Below are positions 48,037 to 59,000 of a stretch of DNA of 64,000 nucleotides, in pieces. Position 1 is the first letter of the stretch; each line of letters opens with the position of its first letter. The DNA lies in contig NC_092350.1 in assembly GCF_963676685.1 (NCBI RefSeq), forward strand, positions 65,775,674 to 65,839,673, read 5' to 3'. The notes below the pieces were generated by a model, which was not told the DNA's origin, did no database searches, and saw only the letters and a list, made by a program, of their open reading frames with translations. The position numbers and the translations under genes are program-made. The stretch comes from Mytilus edulis. Lineage: Eukaryota; Mollusca; Bivalvia; Mytilida; Mytilidae.

Positions 48037-48193
48037 CAGTGGCGGATCCAGAAAAATACATAAGTGGGGGCCCACTGACTGACCTAAGAGGGGACCCGCT
48101 CCAGTCATGCATCAATGATTCCCTATATAAGCAACCACATTTTTTCCCAAAAGGGGGGCCCGACCCCTGCCCCCCCCCCTAATTCCGCCTCTG
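48037..48193. mobile_element. GGCGGATCCAG-type MITE
   Basis: It starts CAGTGGCGGATCCAG and ends AATTCCGCCTCTG. The interior includes GTGGGGGCCCACTGACTGAC and a C run. Confidence 0.7.
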
Positions 48194-48904
48194 TTCAAAC
48201 TTGAAAATTGTGGTATAATGACTGTGAATCATTACTTGTATACATTTCTTTATTATTGTGTAGTTTTTTAGGTAATCCAGAAATGTCAGTTTTTATTTCA
48301 CTGCAATTTACCCCAAAAAAAAAATGTTCAAGTTCACATACGACATTTAGGAAGCTTGCATTTCGACCACCCTTTTCAAAGCCTTATAATTCTTGCGAGA
48401 TTTGTTGTTGTTGAAAAATTAGTAATTTACAACATTTTGGAAGTCCATCATCAATTTGATTTTTGAAAAATTGCAGAATCTGCTTAAATTTTGGTAATGA
48501 CCTTTTATGAACTATTGGAGTCTTATATGACAAGAAAATTAGATGTTATGGGGCAAAGTATTTTACCATTTATCACAGGATGAAAACCAAAGGCATCCGA
48601 ACATATGACAAAAATTCCGTAACCTGACCTCAGTGCACCTTTAATAACTTATTTCTATGGTAAAGTTTAGATGTTTATTTTAAACAAATTTCAATTGATT
48701 ATCATTGTATACCTACATTGTATCTTGGAGTGGTAGTATCAGATACTCGACACACACACATCTCTGCTTGTTGGCAAACTGTTTTTTTCAAGCATGTGTT
48801 TGTTTTAAAAGTAATATGATCTGCTCCTTCATCAACAGGCGATGACAGATTTATATGTTAACTAAACTGTTTTGTAATTGAGAGAAGATTATAAAATGTT
48901 CATT

Positions 48905-49045
48905 CGAATTGGTACGGGCTTTGCTCATTGTTGAAGGCCGTACGGTGACCTATAGTTGTTAATGTCTGTGTCATTTTGGTCTTTTGTGGATAGTTGTCTC
49001 ATTTGCAATCATACCACATCTTCTTTTTTTATATTAGATGCAAAA
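48905..49045 (+). repeat. Short mussel element, 3' part
   Basis: It has GGGCTTTGCTCATTGTTGAA, GGCCGTACGGTGACC and ends GTTGTCTCATTTGCAATCAT then ACCACATCTTC. Confidence 0.85.
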
Positions 49046-49379
49046 TTATATCGTTAATTGTTTCTGAATTTACCCCTAATTTTCAGAAAACTTATGACAA
49101 ATAGACTATTTTTGTCTTCGAATTACATATTGTAATGTACAACAATGTATACTATATGTTAGGAAATTCTGGCGTTCGGTCAATAAAGAGCAACCAAAAG
49201 AGGTGATGTCGAAGAAAATAAAAACTCCGAAGTCCAAAGTCGGTAATATGACGAATCTATTTAGTAAATTGTCTTTTCATTTACATGTGAAAATCCCTTT
49301 AATTGTACTCTGAACAATTTGTTTTTAATTATATTTTATATTTGTATGTACATATTGGGTTTTATTCTTCTGTTTACAG

Positions 49380-49583
49380 AAATCGATATGGTACGTCACT
49401 TCCGGACAACAAATAAATACAATAGAAATGCCAAATACACACATTATTCATACAGGACCTGAACAAGATGTTTCAGGCATTAACCCAGCGAAGGGCATGA
49501 GACGAGAAACTCAAGTGTCCACATATCAGTTGGCAGAAGGTGGAGCAGGTCAAGAGATCAACATGCAACAACTACCACCATAG
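49380..49583 (+). CDS. MS4A-like exon 5 (long cytoplasmic tail)
   Basis: It follows TTCTTCTGTTTACAG and is open for 67 codons to TAG at 49581-49583. It starts KSIWYVTSGQ, against NSVVYATFGQ in copy A, and is hydrophilic, with Q and E near the end. Homology to copy A continues gap-free into the copy A 3' UTR, showing the ancestral tail had about this length. Confidence 0.6.
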   Translation, partial: KSIWYVTSGQQINTIEMPNTHIIHTGPEQDVSGINPAKGMRRETQVSTYQLAEGGAGQEINMQQLPP

Positions 49584-49641
49584 AAGATCTGAAAACTATA
49601 AACATATGCACAGCGTTTGCTTTGAATGTCCCATGTACAAC

Positions 49642-49798
49642 ATGGCGGATCCAGGGGGTGGGGTTCTAAACACCCTTTATTTTGGCCGATCAACGCATTT
49701 GAATGGGACATATAGTTGGAACACCCCCCCCCCCCCCCTTGTTTTGTCCTGGGTTGGGACCCCCCCCCCCCCTTTAAAATGGCTGGATCTGCCCCTGT
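49642..49798. mobile_element. GGCGGATCCAG-type MITE in the 3' region of copy B
   Basis: It starts ATGGCGGATCCAGGGGG and ends ATGGCTGGATCTGCCCCTG. It lies about 60 bases after the stop codon of exon 5. Confidence 0.7.
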
Positions 49799-50238
49799 AA
49801 CAATGAATATTGGTTTTTCTACGCCACTTCTTACACCGTTGTACTATTTCGAGCCGGTAACATTTTATTGGTTGAGGAAACCAAAGTACCGCAAAGAACT
49901 ACTGACTTCAGTAAAAAGAACGTGATAATCCTAGTCATTCAAGATTGGATGAGTATAACTGTCATTTGCGAAACAGGCTATAGTATTACAGCAATCTAAT
50001 AAGACCTATCGGTCACTGAGCCCTCTCCCTTACCCCTACCTCAAACTATTGCCCGGAGTAATAAATAAAAATACACTTATATCACTTCATACTGAACATA
50101 GTGAGCTTACCACAACATACCGTAAACCAAACTTTATTTTGATTCGGGACGGATAGACGCACAGATGAGAAATATAGTGCCCCTCTACTAAAGCAAGCGA
50201 TGTAAAGAAAACAAAAACATTGTATATGATCAATTTAA

Positions 50239-50244
50239 TTTATT
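50239..50244 (-). terminator. Possible polyadenylation signal of the actinoporin-like gene
   Basis: AATAAA on the minus strand lies about 270 bases past the stop codon, just beyond the fold-back. Use is not shown. Confidence 0.35.
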
Positions 50245-50246
50245 TT

Positions 50247-50501
50247 ACAGCAGCTTGCATTGAATGTGAATAGCTTGCTTGCTAGTTAAACCGTGAAGTC
50301 ATTATTAAGTAAGGTAAACTACCCTCCTTTAAGAGGAGACTAGTCCGACAGATAACCATCTACATTTATCTGTCTTTAGGACAAGGCTACTTCGAAAAGA
50401 GGGTAGTATACCTTACCTAATAATGACTTCACGGTTTGACTAGCAAGAAAGCTAACCAAATATATTACCTTTACCTACACACTCAATGCAATCGGCTGTT
50501 A
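50247..50501. repeat. Fold-back element with ~90-bp arms
   Basis: TGCTAGTTAAACCGTGAAGT and TCATTATTAAGTAAGGTA are mirrored by TACCTTACCTAATAATGA and CTTCACGGTTTGACTAGCA. The outer ends ACAGCAGCTTGCATTGA and TCAATGCAATCGGCTGT also pair. It ends 12 bases from the stop codon of the actinoporin-like gene, so it would form a large hairpin in its 3' UTR. Confidence 0.8.
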
Positions 50502-50512
50502 TCACTGATATG

Positions 50513-50932
50513 TTAACCTCTTTTTAGAAATTTAGCTAACCCACGTTTGTCCTGTTTTTCAAGTTCATTTGTTATTGATGCCGCAAGATCTTCGTCGTTA
50601 ATAGGTCTAATAACAATACGCGCTGTTGTCTTGTGACCAGTTCCCATGGTACCAGTAATTTCAAATCTCTCATCAGCTATTTTAATTGTTGGTGTCTCAT
50701 AGCGGTATTCGCCTCGCACAAAATTCAAACCTTGACCATTTCTTCCACTGTACATTTGATTGAACCAATTTTGATGAACGCCATAAAATGATTCCGTCAA
50801 TCCAATTCCTAACACATTTTTGCGCCACCAAAAACTGTAAGGACAATTCCACAAGACAACAACACGACGATCATTTATCAACCATGACGCTACTCCGTAG
50901 GTTCCAGAAAACCATGACGACTTGTGAGCTAT
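50513..50932 (-). CDS. Actinoporin-like gene, last coding exon
   Basis: The exon starts after TATTGTAG with IAHKSSWF and is open for 139 codons to TAA. It holds the aromatic block and the rest of the domain. The frame continues upstream of the TTG at 50881 back to the acceptor at 50932. Its acceptor and first codons are repeated in the preceding intron. Confidence 0.75.
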   Translation of the reverse strand: MAHKSSWFSGTYGVASWLINDRRVVVLWNCPYSFWWRKNVLGIGLTESFYGVHQNWFNQMYSGRNGQGLNFVRGEYRYETPTIKIADERFEITGTMGTGHKTTARIVIRPINDEDLAASITNELEKQDKRGLAKFLKRG

Positions 50933-53900
50933 CTACAATACATTAAAATACATGTTAAAGTAAACCATGATGACTTGAGAGCTATCTACAATTCATTGAA
51001 ACAGGTGTTCAAGTAAACCATGACGACTTGTGGGCTTTCTACAATACATTAAAATATATGTAGAAGTTAACCATGATGACTTATGGGCTTTCTCCATTAC
51101 ATTAACATATATGTTGAAGTAAACCATGACGACTTGTGAGTTATCTACAATACATTAAAAGATATGATGAAGTAAACCATGACGACTTGTGGGATGTCTA
51201 CAATACATTAAAATACATGTTCAAGTAAACCATGACGACTTGTGGGATATCTATAATACATTGAAATAAACCATGACGACTTATGGGCTATTATACATTA
51301 AAAAATATATGTCGAAGTAAACCATGACAATTTGTGGGTCATCTACAATACATTAAAATATATTTTGAAGTAAACTATGAAGACGTGTGGGCTATCTACA
51401 AAACAATAAAATATATGTTAAGTAAACCATGACGACTTATGGGCTACATGTATCTACAATACATTAACAAATATGTTGAAATAAACCATGACGACTTGTT
51501 GGCTATTTACAATACATTAACATACATGTATTATGTTTAAGTAAACCATGATGACTTGTGGGCTATCTACAATAAATAAGAATATATATTAAAAAGAATA
51601 TGTGGTATGATGCCAATGAGACAACTCTTCACAAGAGACAAAATAACACAGAAATAAACTATAGGTCACCGTAAGGCCTCCAACAATAAGCAAATAAAAT
51701 TGAGAATGGAAAATGGGAATGTGTCAAAGAGACAACAACCCGACCATAGAACAGACAAAATCAGAAGGTCAGCAACAGGTCTTCAATGCAGCGAGGAATT
51801 CCCGCCCTCGGAGGCTCAGGCGTCCTTCAGCTGGTCCCTAAACAAATATATATTCTACATGTAGTTCAGTGATAATGAACGCCTTATATTAGAAAAGAGC
51901 AAAGGATGGCGTCCAGAATATGAACCAGCTTACCGTATAGTCATATCACATAGTCAGCTATAAAAGGCCACGAAATGACAAATGTAAATAAGTCAAACGA
52001 GATGTGTTCCTTTCAACCATATCGACTTTAAATAGACAACGGAGAAATGAATCAACAGTATATATTCAACTTAGGTTTTCATAAAATTGAGAATGGAAAT
52101 GGGGAATGTGCCAAAGAGACAACAACCCGACCATAGAAAAAAACAACAGCAGAAGGTCACCAACAGGTCTTCAATGTAGCGAGAAATTCCCGCACCCGGA
52201 GGCGTCCTTCAACTGGCCCCTAAACAAGCATATTATATATTAAATATGAAAAACTAAAAATCTAATCGAATGTTTTGTTTCTAAAGTCAGTCAGTTTATA
52301 ATCTAACTATACACACGTATATCATATGCAATCATTCTAATTTGAAAATATTGAATACATTTCGTGTAAAATAAATAATGACACAGCCCTCTCAAAGTGT
52401 AAATATGAGAGAAACATACCTAAAGCATATGTCAATTTCGTTCATGTACAACATATACATGTATATTGTTTAGAATTCATACAATAGTTTTTTGAAATTT
52501 GCCAAAACAAAATACTCACAAACTTTTCCCTTGAACCTGGTCTAATCACTACTGGCGAAGACTGCAAACGCCCCATCCCTACAGTAGAATGTGGGTCTTC
52601 AAGAGTAAACCTTGTCCAGTTTTCAACCTCGATGGCACATACAACTTTATAGTCATTAGGACTTGACGACATACTAGAACCAGATGAAATAACAGTACCA
52701 GCGACTGTAACAATTGCGCTTATAGTGGCTGGATCCAAGCCTACAGAGTTGGAAATTAACCCTACAAGAAAAACATGCACAGCCATTACATCAAAATTGT
52801 ATAAGGCATGACAAAAATAACCAGTGGGTTCCTGCTAAACCTACATACCCTTTTTAACCGGATTTTTGTGACAAAAATGTCGGTTATTGATTTGGGGATG
52901 TACGGCGGGCGGGCGGCCGGGCGGGCGGGCGGGCGGGTGGGCGGGCGGCAATCAAATGTTGTCCGTGCATTAACTCATGAACCGTATTACTGACAACTAT
53001 ACGAAGGTCAAGTTCAATAATGGCGATTTTGACTTTTACCGTTCAGGAGTTATGGTTCTTGAAAGGCGGCAATCAAATGTTGTCCGTGCTTTAACTCATG
53101 AACGGGTCAACCAAAGCTTTTAAAATTTTAATATGTTATTACTGACAACTATATGGAGGTCAAGTTAAATAATGGCGATTTTGACTTTTACCGTTCAGGA
53201 GTTATGGTTCTTGAAAGATTGAAAAATGGAGTTTTCAGTCGTGTCCGTGCATTTACTCATGAACTGTTCTACTAAAGCTTCCCAAATTTTAATATGTTGT
53301 TACTTATGACAGAATGAAGGTCAAGTTCAATAATGACGATTTTGACTTTTACCGTTCAGGAGTTATGGTTCTTGACAGATTGAAAAATGGAGTTTCCAGT
53401 CGTGTCCGTGCATTTATGCATGAACTGTTCTACCAAAGCTTTCGAAATTTTAATATGCTGTTACTTATGACAAAATGGAGGTCAAGTTCAATAATGACGA
53501 TTTTGACTTTTACCGTTCAGGAGTTAAGGTTCTTGAAAGATTGAAAATGGTGTTTCCCGTCGTGTCCGTGCATTTTCTCATGAACCATTCAACCAAAGCT
53601 TTTGAAATTTTAATATGTTGTTACTGATGACAAAATAGAGGTCAAGTTCCATAATGACGATTTTGACTTTTACTGTTCAGACGTTATGGTTCTTGAAAGA
53701 TTGTAAAATGGCGTTTCCATTCATGTTGTTGCATTTATTCATGAACCATTCATTCTAAGCTTTTCAAATATTATTATTTCAAAATGTTGATACTGATGAC
53801 AAAGTGGAGGTCAAATTTGATATTGATGATTTTCACTTTCACCATTCATCATTAATGGTTCTTGTGATATTGCCAGGACACAAATAAATGTAAATAAATC

Positions 53901-54884
53901 CGGTTTGCTGTCGTTGTGATAGCCTCTTGTTTAAAACATCCTTCTGTACTATTTCTCGATTTGTTTAAAGTTAGAACACGCACTATTAAGGATGATCGCT
54001 CCTCTTGGTTTTAATTCTTTTGTTACATATTCAGAATCCTCTTGTTTTATCCATCTAGAGCACAGTAAAAAAAAAATGTCCGCCAAGCCCTACTTTTTTT
54101 CATTATATTATTTCTAATAGTTTTTCTTCCATAGTTATAGTCTTTTACCTAAGGGAAGTTACTTTGAATAAGTCAAATTTAAACGGTAATAACTGTTCTT
54201 TCCTGTATTTAGATATTTCGGTTTTACATGGGGAACTTCTGAATCACACAAAAATTAACGCCAAAAGGGACGAATTTTCGGATATATAGCAAAAGTAAAA
54301 AAAATAGAAAGAACATCCTCATGTTATATGGACATATTGTTGTCATACTAGCTAAATTCTACTAAAACTCACCATCATCTGTCAATTGACAATTACACAC
54401 AATGCTCAACTATTAAATGTCTTTGCTATGTTCAGGTTAATATCCATTCTGTTTTTTTTTCTCAAATTTTCGGTCTCTAAATCTAAAGGACTTTGGGTAA
54501 TCTCGTTGTTCGTACACCATAATGAAAAAAACTTACTTTACGTCAATGATGAATATCCATTGTTGAAAATGTCTTAAGCATTTAAATCGTTTGGTTTATA
54601 CACTTTTGGAAAAATTACGGTAACTCAGCATTCATGCATTAGATTCTAAAAAGGTGATTCATAGACACACGTGTATTGTGAACAGAAATAGTGACAGATT
54701 TTTGCATTTTACAGAAATTGTCTTATTGGACGTCAACAAATTTTTAACGCAGAAAAGTTGTTTTGTTTAAATGCATTTTTTAATATACTTCCTCTTTTGC
54801 ATAATATATAACTATGAAGGTATTAAAAGTTTTACCTGCTAGAACTACCAGCAACCTTAAAAAGTCATAGCTCAATGTGGACAT
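50513..54884 (-). CDS. Actinoporin-like secreted pore-forming protein
   Basis: Three coding exons (54884-54836, 52761-52520, 50932-50513) join in frame with GT-AG borders and give 236 residues. Residues 1-16 (MSTLSYDFLRLLVVLA) look like a signal peptide. Residues 25-45 form a likely amphipathic N-terminal helix. The core follows the layout of the sea-anemone cytolysin family known also from molluscs: IRPGSREKF (89-97), GTYGVASW (107-114), the aromatic block WNCPYSFWW (125-133), a second aromatic patch around 146-158, and ITGTMG (189-194). In this family such aromatic residues bind phosphocholine head groups, and the helix enters the membrane to form a pore. Length is typical. The lysine-rich C-terminal extension (222-235) is a feature of this copy. 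It could serve in defence or digestion; lytic activity cannot be inferred from sequence. The frame is intact throughout. Confidence 0.75.
50909..51590. repeat. Array of ~13 copies of the last-exon acceptor (53-bp unit)
   Basis: The first copy overlaps the real exon border. Each unit reads AACCATGACGACTTGTGGGC, then TATCTACAATACATTAAAAT and a variable ATGTTGAAGT. On the minus strand each unit carries AATGTATTGTAG followed by codons close to AHKSSWF. One unit is shortened (near 51240-51275), two have insertions (near 51445 and 51530). Confidence 0.9.
51595..51690 (-). repeat. Short mussel element, 3' end
   Basis: It has ATGCCAATGAGACAACTCTT, CACAAGAGACAAAATAACA and TATAGGTCACCGTAAGGCC. A further fragment with GCATAGTCA-like and CTATAAAAGGCC words lies at 51895-52000. 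Confidence 0.8.
51695..51880 (+). repeat. Dispersed element ('GGTCTTCAATGCAGCGAG' family)
   Basis: It runs from TTGAGAATGGAAAATGGGAA through GAGACAACAACCCGACCATA and GGTCTTCAATGCAGCGAGG to GTAGTTCAGTGATAATG. Confidence 0.85.
52080..52235 (+). repeat. Dispersed element ('GGTCTTCAATGCAGCGAG' family)
   Basis: This is a second close copy in the same intron: TTGAGAATGGAAATGGGGAA, GAGACAACAACCCGACCATA, CAACAGGTCTTCAATGTAGC and GCACCCGGAGGCGTCCTTCA. Confidence 0.85.
52520..52761 (-). CDS. Actinoporin-like gene, middle coding exon
   Basis: It lies between TTTTTCTTGTAG and the donor GTGAGT; 242 bases complete the phase from the previous exon and end in phase 0 after GSREKF. It covers the amphipathic helix and first part of the beta core. 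Confidence 0.75.
52856..53905. mobile_element. 1-kb element of six ~165-bp tandem units with AACCGGATTT ends
   Basis: AACCGGATTT at the left is mirrored by AAATCCGGTT at the right. A (GGGC)n block at 52905-52949 is followed by about six units, each with ACTTTTACCGTTCAGGAGTT, ATGGTTCTTGAAAG, GTGTCCGTGCATT and AATTTTAATATGTTGTTACT. Units decay toward the right. Open frames here are shadows of the repeat. It lies in the intron before the middle exon of the actinoporin-like gene. Confidence 0.7.
54472..54651. mobile_element. MITE with AAATCTAAAGGACTTTGG end, copy 2
   Basis: TCTAAATCTAAAGGACTTTG and GGGTAATCTCGTTGTTCGTA match 47663-47837. The right end has CATGCATTAGATTCTAAAAAG. Confidence 0.6.
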
Positions 54885-54899
54885 TACTGGAACTTCTTC
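54836..54899 (-). CDS. Actinoporin-like gene, first coding exon (signal peptide)
   Basis: The exon lies between TTGTTTTTCAG and GTAAAA. It has 15 untranslated bases, then ATG at 54884-54882, 16 codons and one extra base (phase 1). The extra base joins the GG starting the next exon to make a glycine. This choice gives a hydrophobic N-terminus; the ATG at 52786 in front of the next exon is intronic. Confidence 0.6.
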
Positions 54900-55070
54900 C
54901 TGAAAAACAAAATATAAAAATTTCCTTTTAATACGCACTACCCCTCTTCAAGAACAGTAGAGGTGTCACGGAATAGAGGTTTCTTCATAATATAAGTTCC
55001 AAAAAAGGAAAACATATTCTGGAATATTATGTTCATTGAAACTTCTGTTAGGCGGAACAAATAAACGTTG

Positions 55071-55071
<1 letters not shown>

Positions 55072-55103
<32 letters not shown>
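55072..55103. repeat. Poly-C run of 32
   Basis: A run of 32 C followed by ACTTTTTTTCCC. Its exact length may be an assembly artefact. Confidence 0.9.
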
Positions 55104-55235
55104 ACTTTTTTTCCCTTTTTGAAATTAAATGGTTAAATAATTTTCTTGCGGTTCATCATAAGAAATGGACAAATATGACCGTTTTACCGCTAAAAACTAC
55201 TCTGTGCACTGGCTTACCGGTGCAGTTTTGAAGTG

Positions 55236-55305
55236 TTCATGTCTGGCATCTACTAGATATATTTGAAGTGTTCATGCCTGGCATCTACAAGATATATAAA
55301 AGTTG
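55236..55305. repeat. Tandem duplication, ~36-bp unit x2
   Basis: TGAAGTGTTCATGTCTGGCA and TGAAGTGTTCATGCCTGGCA each continue with TCTACxAGATATAT. Confidence 0.8.
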
Positions 55306-55550
55306 GTAGTTTTTTAGGTGTAAATATGGCAATATTTGTCTATATGGTATGATGAAGCTTACTGGCCGTTACTAACTTTCCATGTACTGCTCGAGCTCCT
55401 TGGGAGTCGGATCCCTCGAAGATCCTTGCGTAATTGTAAACGTGAATTTATAATATATGAAGTGCATCTTCGTTGAACCCGTTGGATTATATTTATAAAT
55501 TTTTTTATGTTGATAATTCCCTTATCCCTGCAATTTCATTTTATGTCATA

Positions 55551-55700
55551 TGGTGGATTACGAGGGCGGTTCCAGGGGAGGGTTCCGCATGTTTGAATCT
55601 CTTCTTTTTTTTGGACGATCAATGCAATCGAAAGGGAACGTATGGTTGGAAACAACCTTATCCTGGGTTTGGAATAAATTAGGAAAAGCGGGAAAAACTG
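55551..55700. mobile_element. GGCGGATCCAG-type MITE, diverged
   Basis: It has GGTGGATTACGAGGGCGGTT, GGACGATCAATGCAATCGAA and CCTGGGTTTGGAATAAATTA. The terminal repeats are decayed. Confidence 0.5.
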
Positions 55701-56001
55701 ACTAGGGCCCAACTTGTACATTGTCTGACAATTCCATCACTTTGCTTTTCTAAATGCAAATTTATGTAAACAAAGTAATTAAAACATTACTTATGAAACA
55801 TACACTTGCATCGAGGAAAAGGTTCAACCCAGAGACAATCACGGTACGGAATGATTGGTTTCTTTCAATTTACGATTTAAAAACAAAATATATGAATCAT
55901 AATTATATGCAACGCTTGATGTTATTCTTATATATTATTTATTCAAAATTGCTTTTTAAGTACACTTAATTTCGTACACCTAATAATTTAGACTGTCTTA
56001 C

Positions 56002-56080
56002 CTGTATTTTCTTCAAGTCCGTTGTCCTGGAAAACAACTTGATATATGTTTATCAAATTGTAACACTAGCTCAATCGGCA
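56002..56080 (-). promoter_or_regulatory. Possible 5' UTR exon of the actinoporin-like gene
   Basis: On the minus strand CTTGAAGAAAATACAG is followed by a strong donor, GTAAGACAG. Spliced to 54899 it would give a leader without an upstream ATG in the last part. The upstream border is unknown; an acceptor-like TTGTTTTCCAG lies just inside. Confidence 0.3.
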
Positions 56081-56099
56081 ATATTCGGGTGATTCTGCT

Positions 56100-59000
56100 A
56101 CTCAGCCGAGTTATGACGATTGGATCTACCTTTTGGAAGCATGCTTCGCACGGATTTCTTTACAGGTAGGAAACAACTCTATTCGCAAATCAATTATCAA
56201 AATGTAATAGATCTCTTATTGCGTTAGGCCAAACGAACTAAAAAAACGTTTCCGCTAACGTGCTGAAAATGTACGGTAGGTAATAGGTAGTATTATTTTT
56301 TTTTACAAGTTTTTTTTAGCCGATTACTTCTAAGGAACTAGTCTGACTTTAACAGTGCTTGTTCCAAAATTGCATAAAAGGTGTTGAGGTAAGCATTGAC
56401 AATTAGGGAAGGAAGGGTAAGCGTAAACATACGTAATATTTTTTGCTTTGCCTTAGTTTGCACGCGAGTTGCGATTGACTTGTATTTTTATTCAGAGTAC
56501 ACTTTCCAAATTAAAATGGAAAGATTTTTTTTATCTTGATACATTTTTTGTAGTTTTCGTTCATTTTTGTCATATGTTTTTTCCTGTTATTTGATTTATT
56601 ATTTACTTTTTTATATGATATTTCGTGTTTCATGTTTTTTTCATGTCTCTCACTACACGAAATCCCGGATTTGAAGAGGTATGCAAATGTTATGTAAATG
56701 TATTCAGAGACCGACATTTACATATGTTTATAAACCACTGCATTTAGTTTATATAGTCTTTGCATGAAGTAAATATTAACATTTATTATGCTTTACCCTC
56801 CTATGGGCGGTTATGAGAGACCGCGGTTTATAAAATATATTAATACCTCATCAAACCATTTTAAAGTTTAGAATTTATATTTATTTATGACCATCTCAAA
56901 ACTTTCACAAACTTATGTATTTGTATACCTCTGCAAATGAAAATCTTTGTCATGTATTTTTCTATGATGCAAATATATCCGCAAATGTGTATCTTTGTCT
57001 AGGTGGCAAAGCATCATCATTCAAGTAATTTTATTGGGGTTATAAAGAGTAAGGTGCATCTACATTTCCTGGTATGTAAATCAATTCAAAACGAGAACTT
57101 TATAGAGGGGTGTAAAGCATCATTTCCTTTAATATGCAGAGACCTGTCAAATGTATTGTAAAGGAATATTTTTGTTAGTCTTTATAGTCGGCTGAAATGC
57201 ATGTCAAATCAGAACGTATCAAAAGTCTTTGAACATAGTCCTAAATGTACGGTAAATACATAGATTTGCAGACGATTTGTTTAATGAAGAAATGTGGTCA
57301 AATGATAATATCAATGTCATGTGTAAATATATTGGGCATATGTAACTTTGAATACATATGCAAAGATATGGTAAAGATAGATATTTCAGACAGCTAGAAA
57401 TGTATGTGTAATTATATTGGGCATATGTTACTTTGAATATGTATGCAAAGATATGATAAAGAAAGATATTTAACACAGCTAGAAATGTATGGTAAATAGT
57501 TATATTTGCATTTAATTTGCTTATATATTTGAAATGTGCAGATAAAATTGACGAATATTGCCATAGCTCTACTGATCAAGTAAAGTCATGACAAATAAAG
57601 CTGCTTTTGGGATTGGTTTTGGCATATTGGTATACTCATTTATTATTCATGTATTTTTATAATTTCGTAAATATAAAAAAAATCGGGTTTACAAAATCGG
57701 TTCTTGGTCTCTTTTCTGTTTGATGTACTGCGTAAATTTCTTTATCCATCAAAATTTTGTATTCTCAGGAAGTAATGATGGTTAATTCGCATATCATAAA
57801 ACGATCGTTTCCTTTGAGTATCTCTTTAAAACTTCTGGAATTGCACGACCTACAATATGTATTATATGTTACTGTAAGAAAGAATACACATATAAAAAAT
57901 CCAAAAACAATACTAGATATACGGCATCAGTATCAAATTTAAATTTTAAAATCAAATTTAAATTTTAAAATCAGTAGCACTCGGAAAGCTATCAAGCGAT
58001 TTATCAATTTATTATAAAAAGTCTTAGTTTTATTTTAGTCTAGAAATATTCCTGTATCGGTAGATTATTTTCCACATAATATTTGACACAAAATACTTCT
58101 TGAGCGCATGTTTGTTTTTTTAAGAATCGGCTTGTTTGTACACACATATATATATATATAAACGCTAAATCTATTGACGAATATTTGTTTTCCAATAATC
58201 CATTAAGATCAGTCACGAGATGTTGAACTCCGTGTGCTTCATGTAGTGTCCTCTGCTTAAACTTTCTTCTGTGTGCAAAAGAAATGTTAAAAATTACAAA
58301 CAAAGAACCAGTGAGTCACGTGTCATAATTCACACACAATTTACCAATGAAATCAAAATAAAAACGATAGATAATATTATTCCAACGACGGGATATCGCC
58401 CCTCCTCCGATCGACGGGGTTTCTCAGCAGTTAAGTGTAATAATTATCACCTTTTACGGAAAGATCTGGTCCGAAAAGATCAATAGAAAACCACAGCTAT
58501 ATAATATCAATATCCATTAAAATAATAAAGCACACATAATTATCATTGCTTTGTGATTTATAAACTGTCACAAAACAATGCTCCCATTGTCATTTGACTG
58601 TGTTGTCTTTAAATATACGTAAAACCCAAAATAGGTTATCTGAGGTTTTTTTTTTAAAGTAATGCACTATTATAAGCTAATGGGACTGATATGTGCGCGT
58701 TTCTCGGACTCTTTGTAACATTGAAACGCAATTAATGTTTAGCTAATTTTTTTTTACAATTATCTAGTCTCAAAGTAAAAAAAAATAGATTCATTGTACT
58801 TTAAGACTTTAAGGGGACAACATTAAAAGTAGACCGATATGTAATATACAGCAAAAATCGTTATTCTCATAATCATTAAAACCGGATCTGTCTGTCTGTC
58901 TGTTCTTGCCTTGTAATGTGCTTAGACTGTGATGATTTTTTATGACTAGATTTGAATATAGTGACAGTGCAGTATTATACTTTAAGTACTAGTACTGCTT

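Larger units (their letters stand above)
24760..49583 (+). pseudogene. MS4A/CD20-like four-pass membrane protein, copy B (two frameshifts)
   Basis: Five exons parallel copy A: 24760-25026, 28748-28812, 29846-29932, 32453-32592 and 49380-49583. Exon borders are all canonical. Exon 2 is 65 bases where copy A has 66, and exon 4 is 140 where 141 would keep frame; each single-base loss leads to an early stop. In contrast, the exon 5 frame is open for 67 codons. The helix 4 region (ITVLSG, SVLSFIELVLAIVGAS) resembles MS4A helix 4 more than copy A does. Intron 4 is about 16.8 kb and holds two large transposons, against 1.5 kb in copy A. It is either a young pseudogene or a working gene with homopolymer-type assembly errors. 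Whether exon 5 belongs to this copy or to a lost third copy cannot be proved from position alone. Confidence 0.55.

Noticed and set aside
50909..51590. Spaced repeats resembling a CRISPR array
   Set aside because: The 'spacers' are themselves repeated and the unit derives from the neighbouring exon border.
52762..52786. ATG at 52786 as start of the actinoporin-like protein
   Set aside because: A good acceptor (TTTTTCTTGTAG) lies between it and the conserved part, and the exon at 54836-54899 supplies a phase-matched signal peptide.
53314..53544. 76-codon frame
   Set aside because: It is produced by the 165-bp tandem units; the same peptide recurs with each unit.
58040..58303. Minus-strand frame with an acceptor-like CACACAG and KQRTLHEAHGVQHLVTDL
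   Set aside because: No donor fits its end, it runs into an AT microsatellite, and no homology was recognised; it could be an isolated exon but support is too thin.
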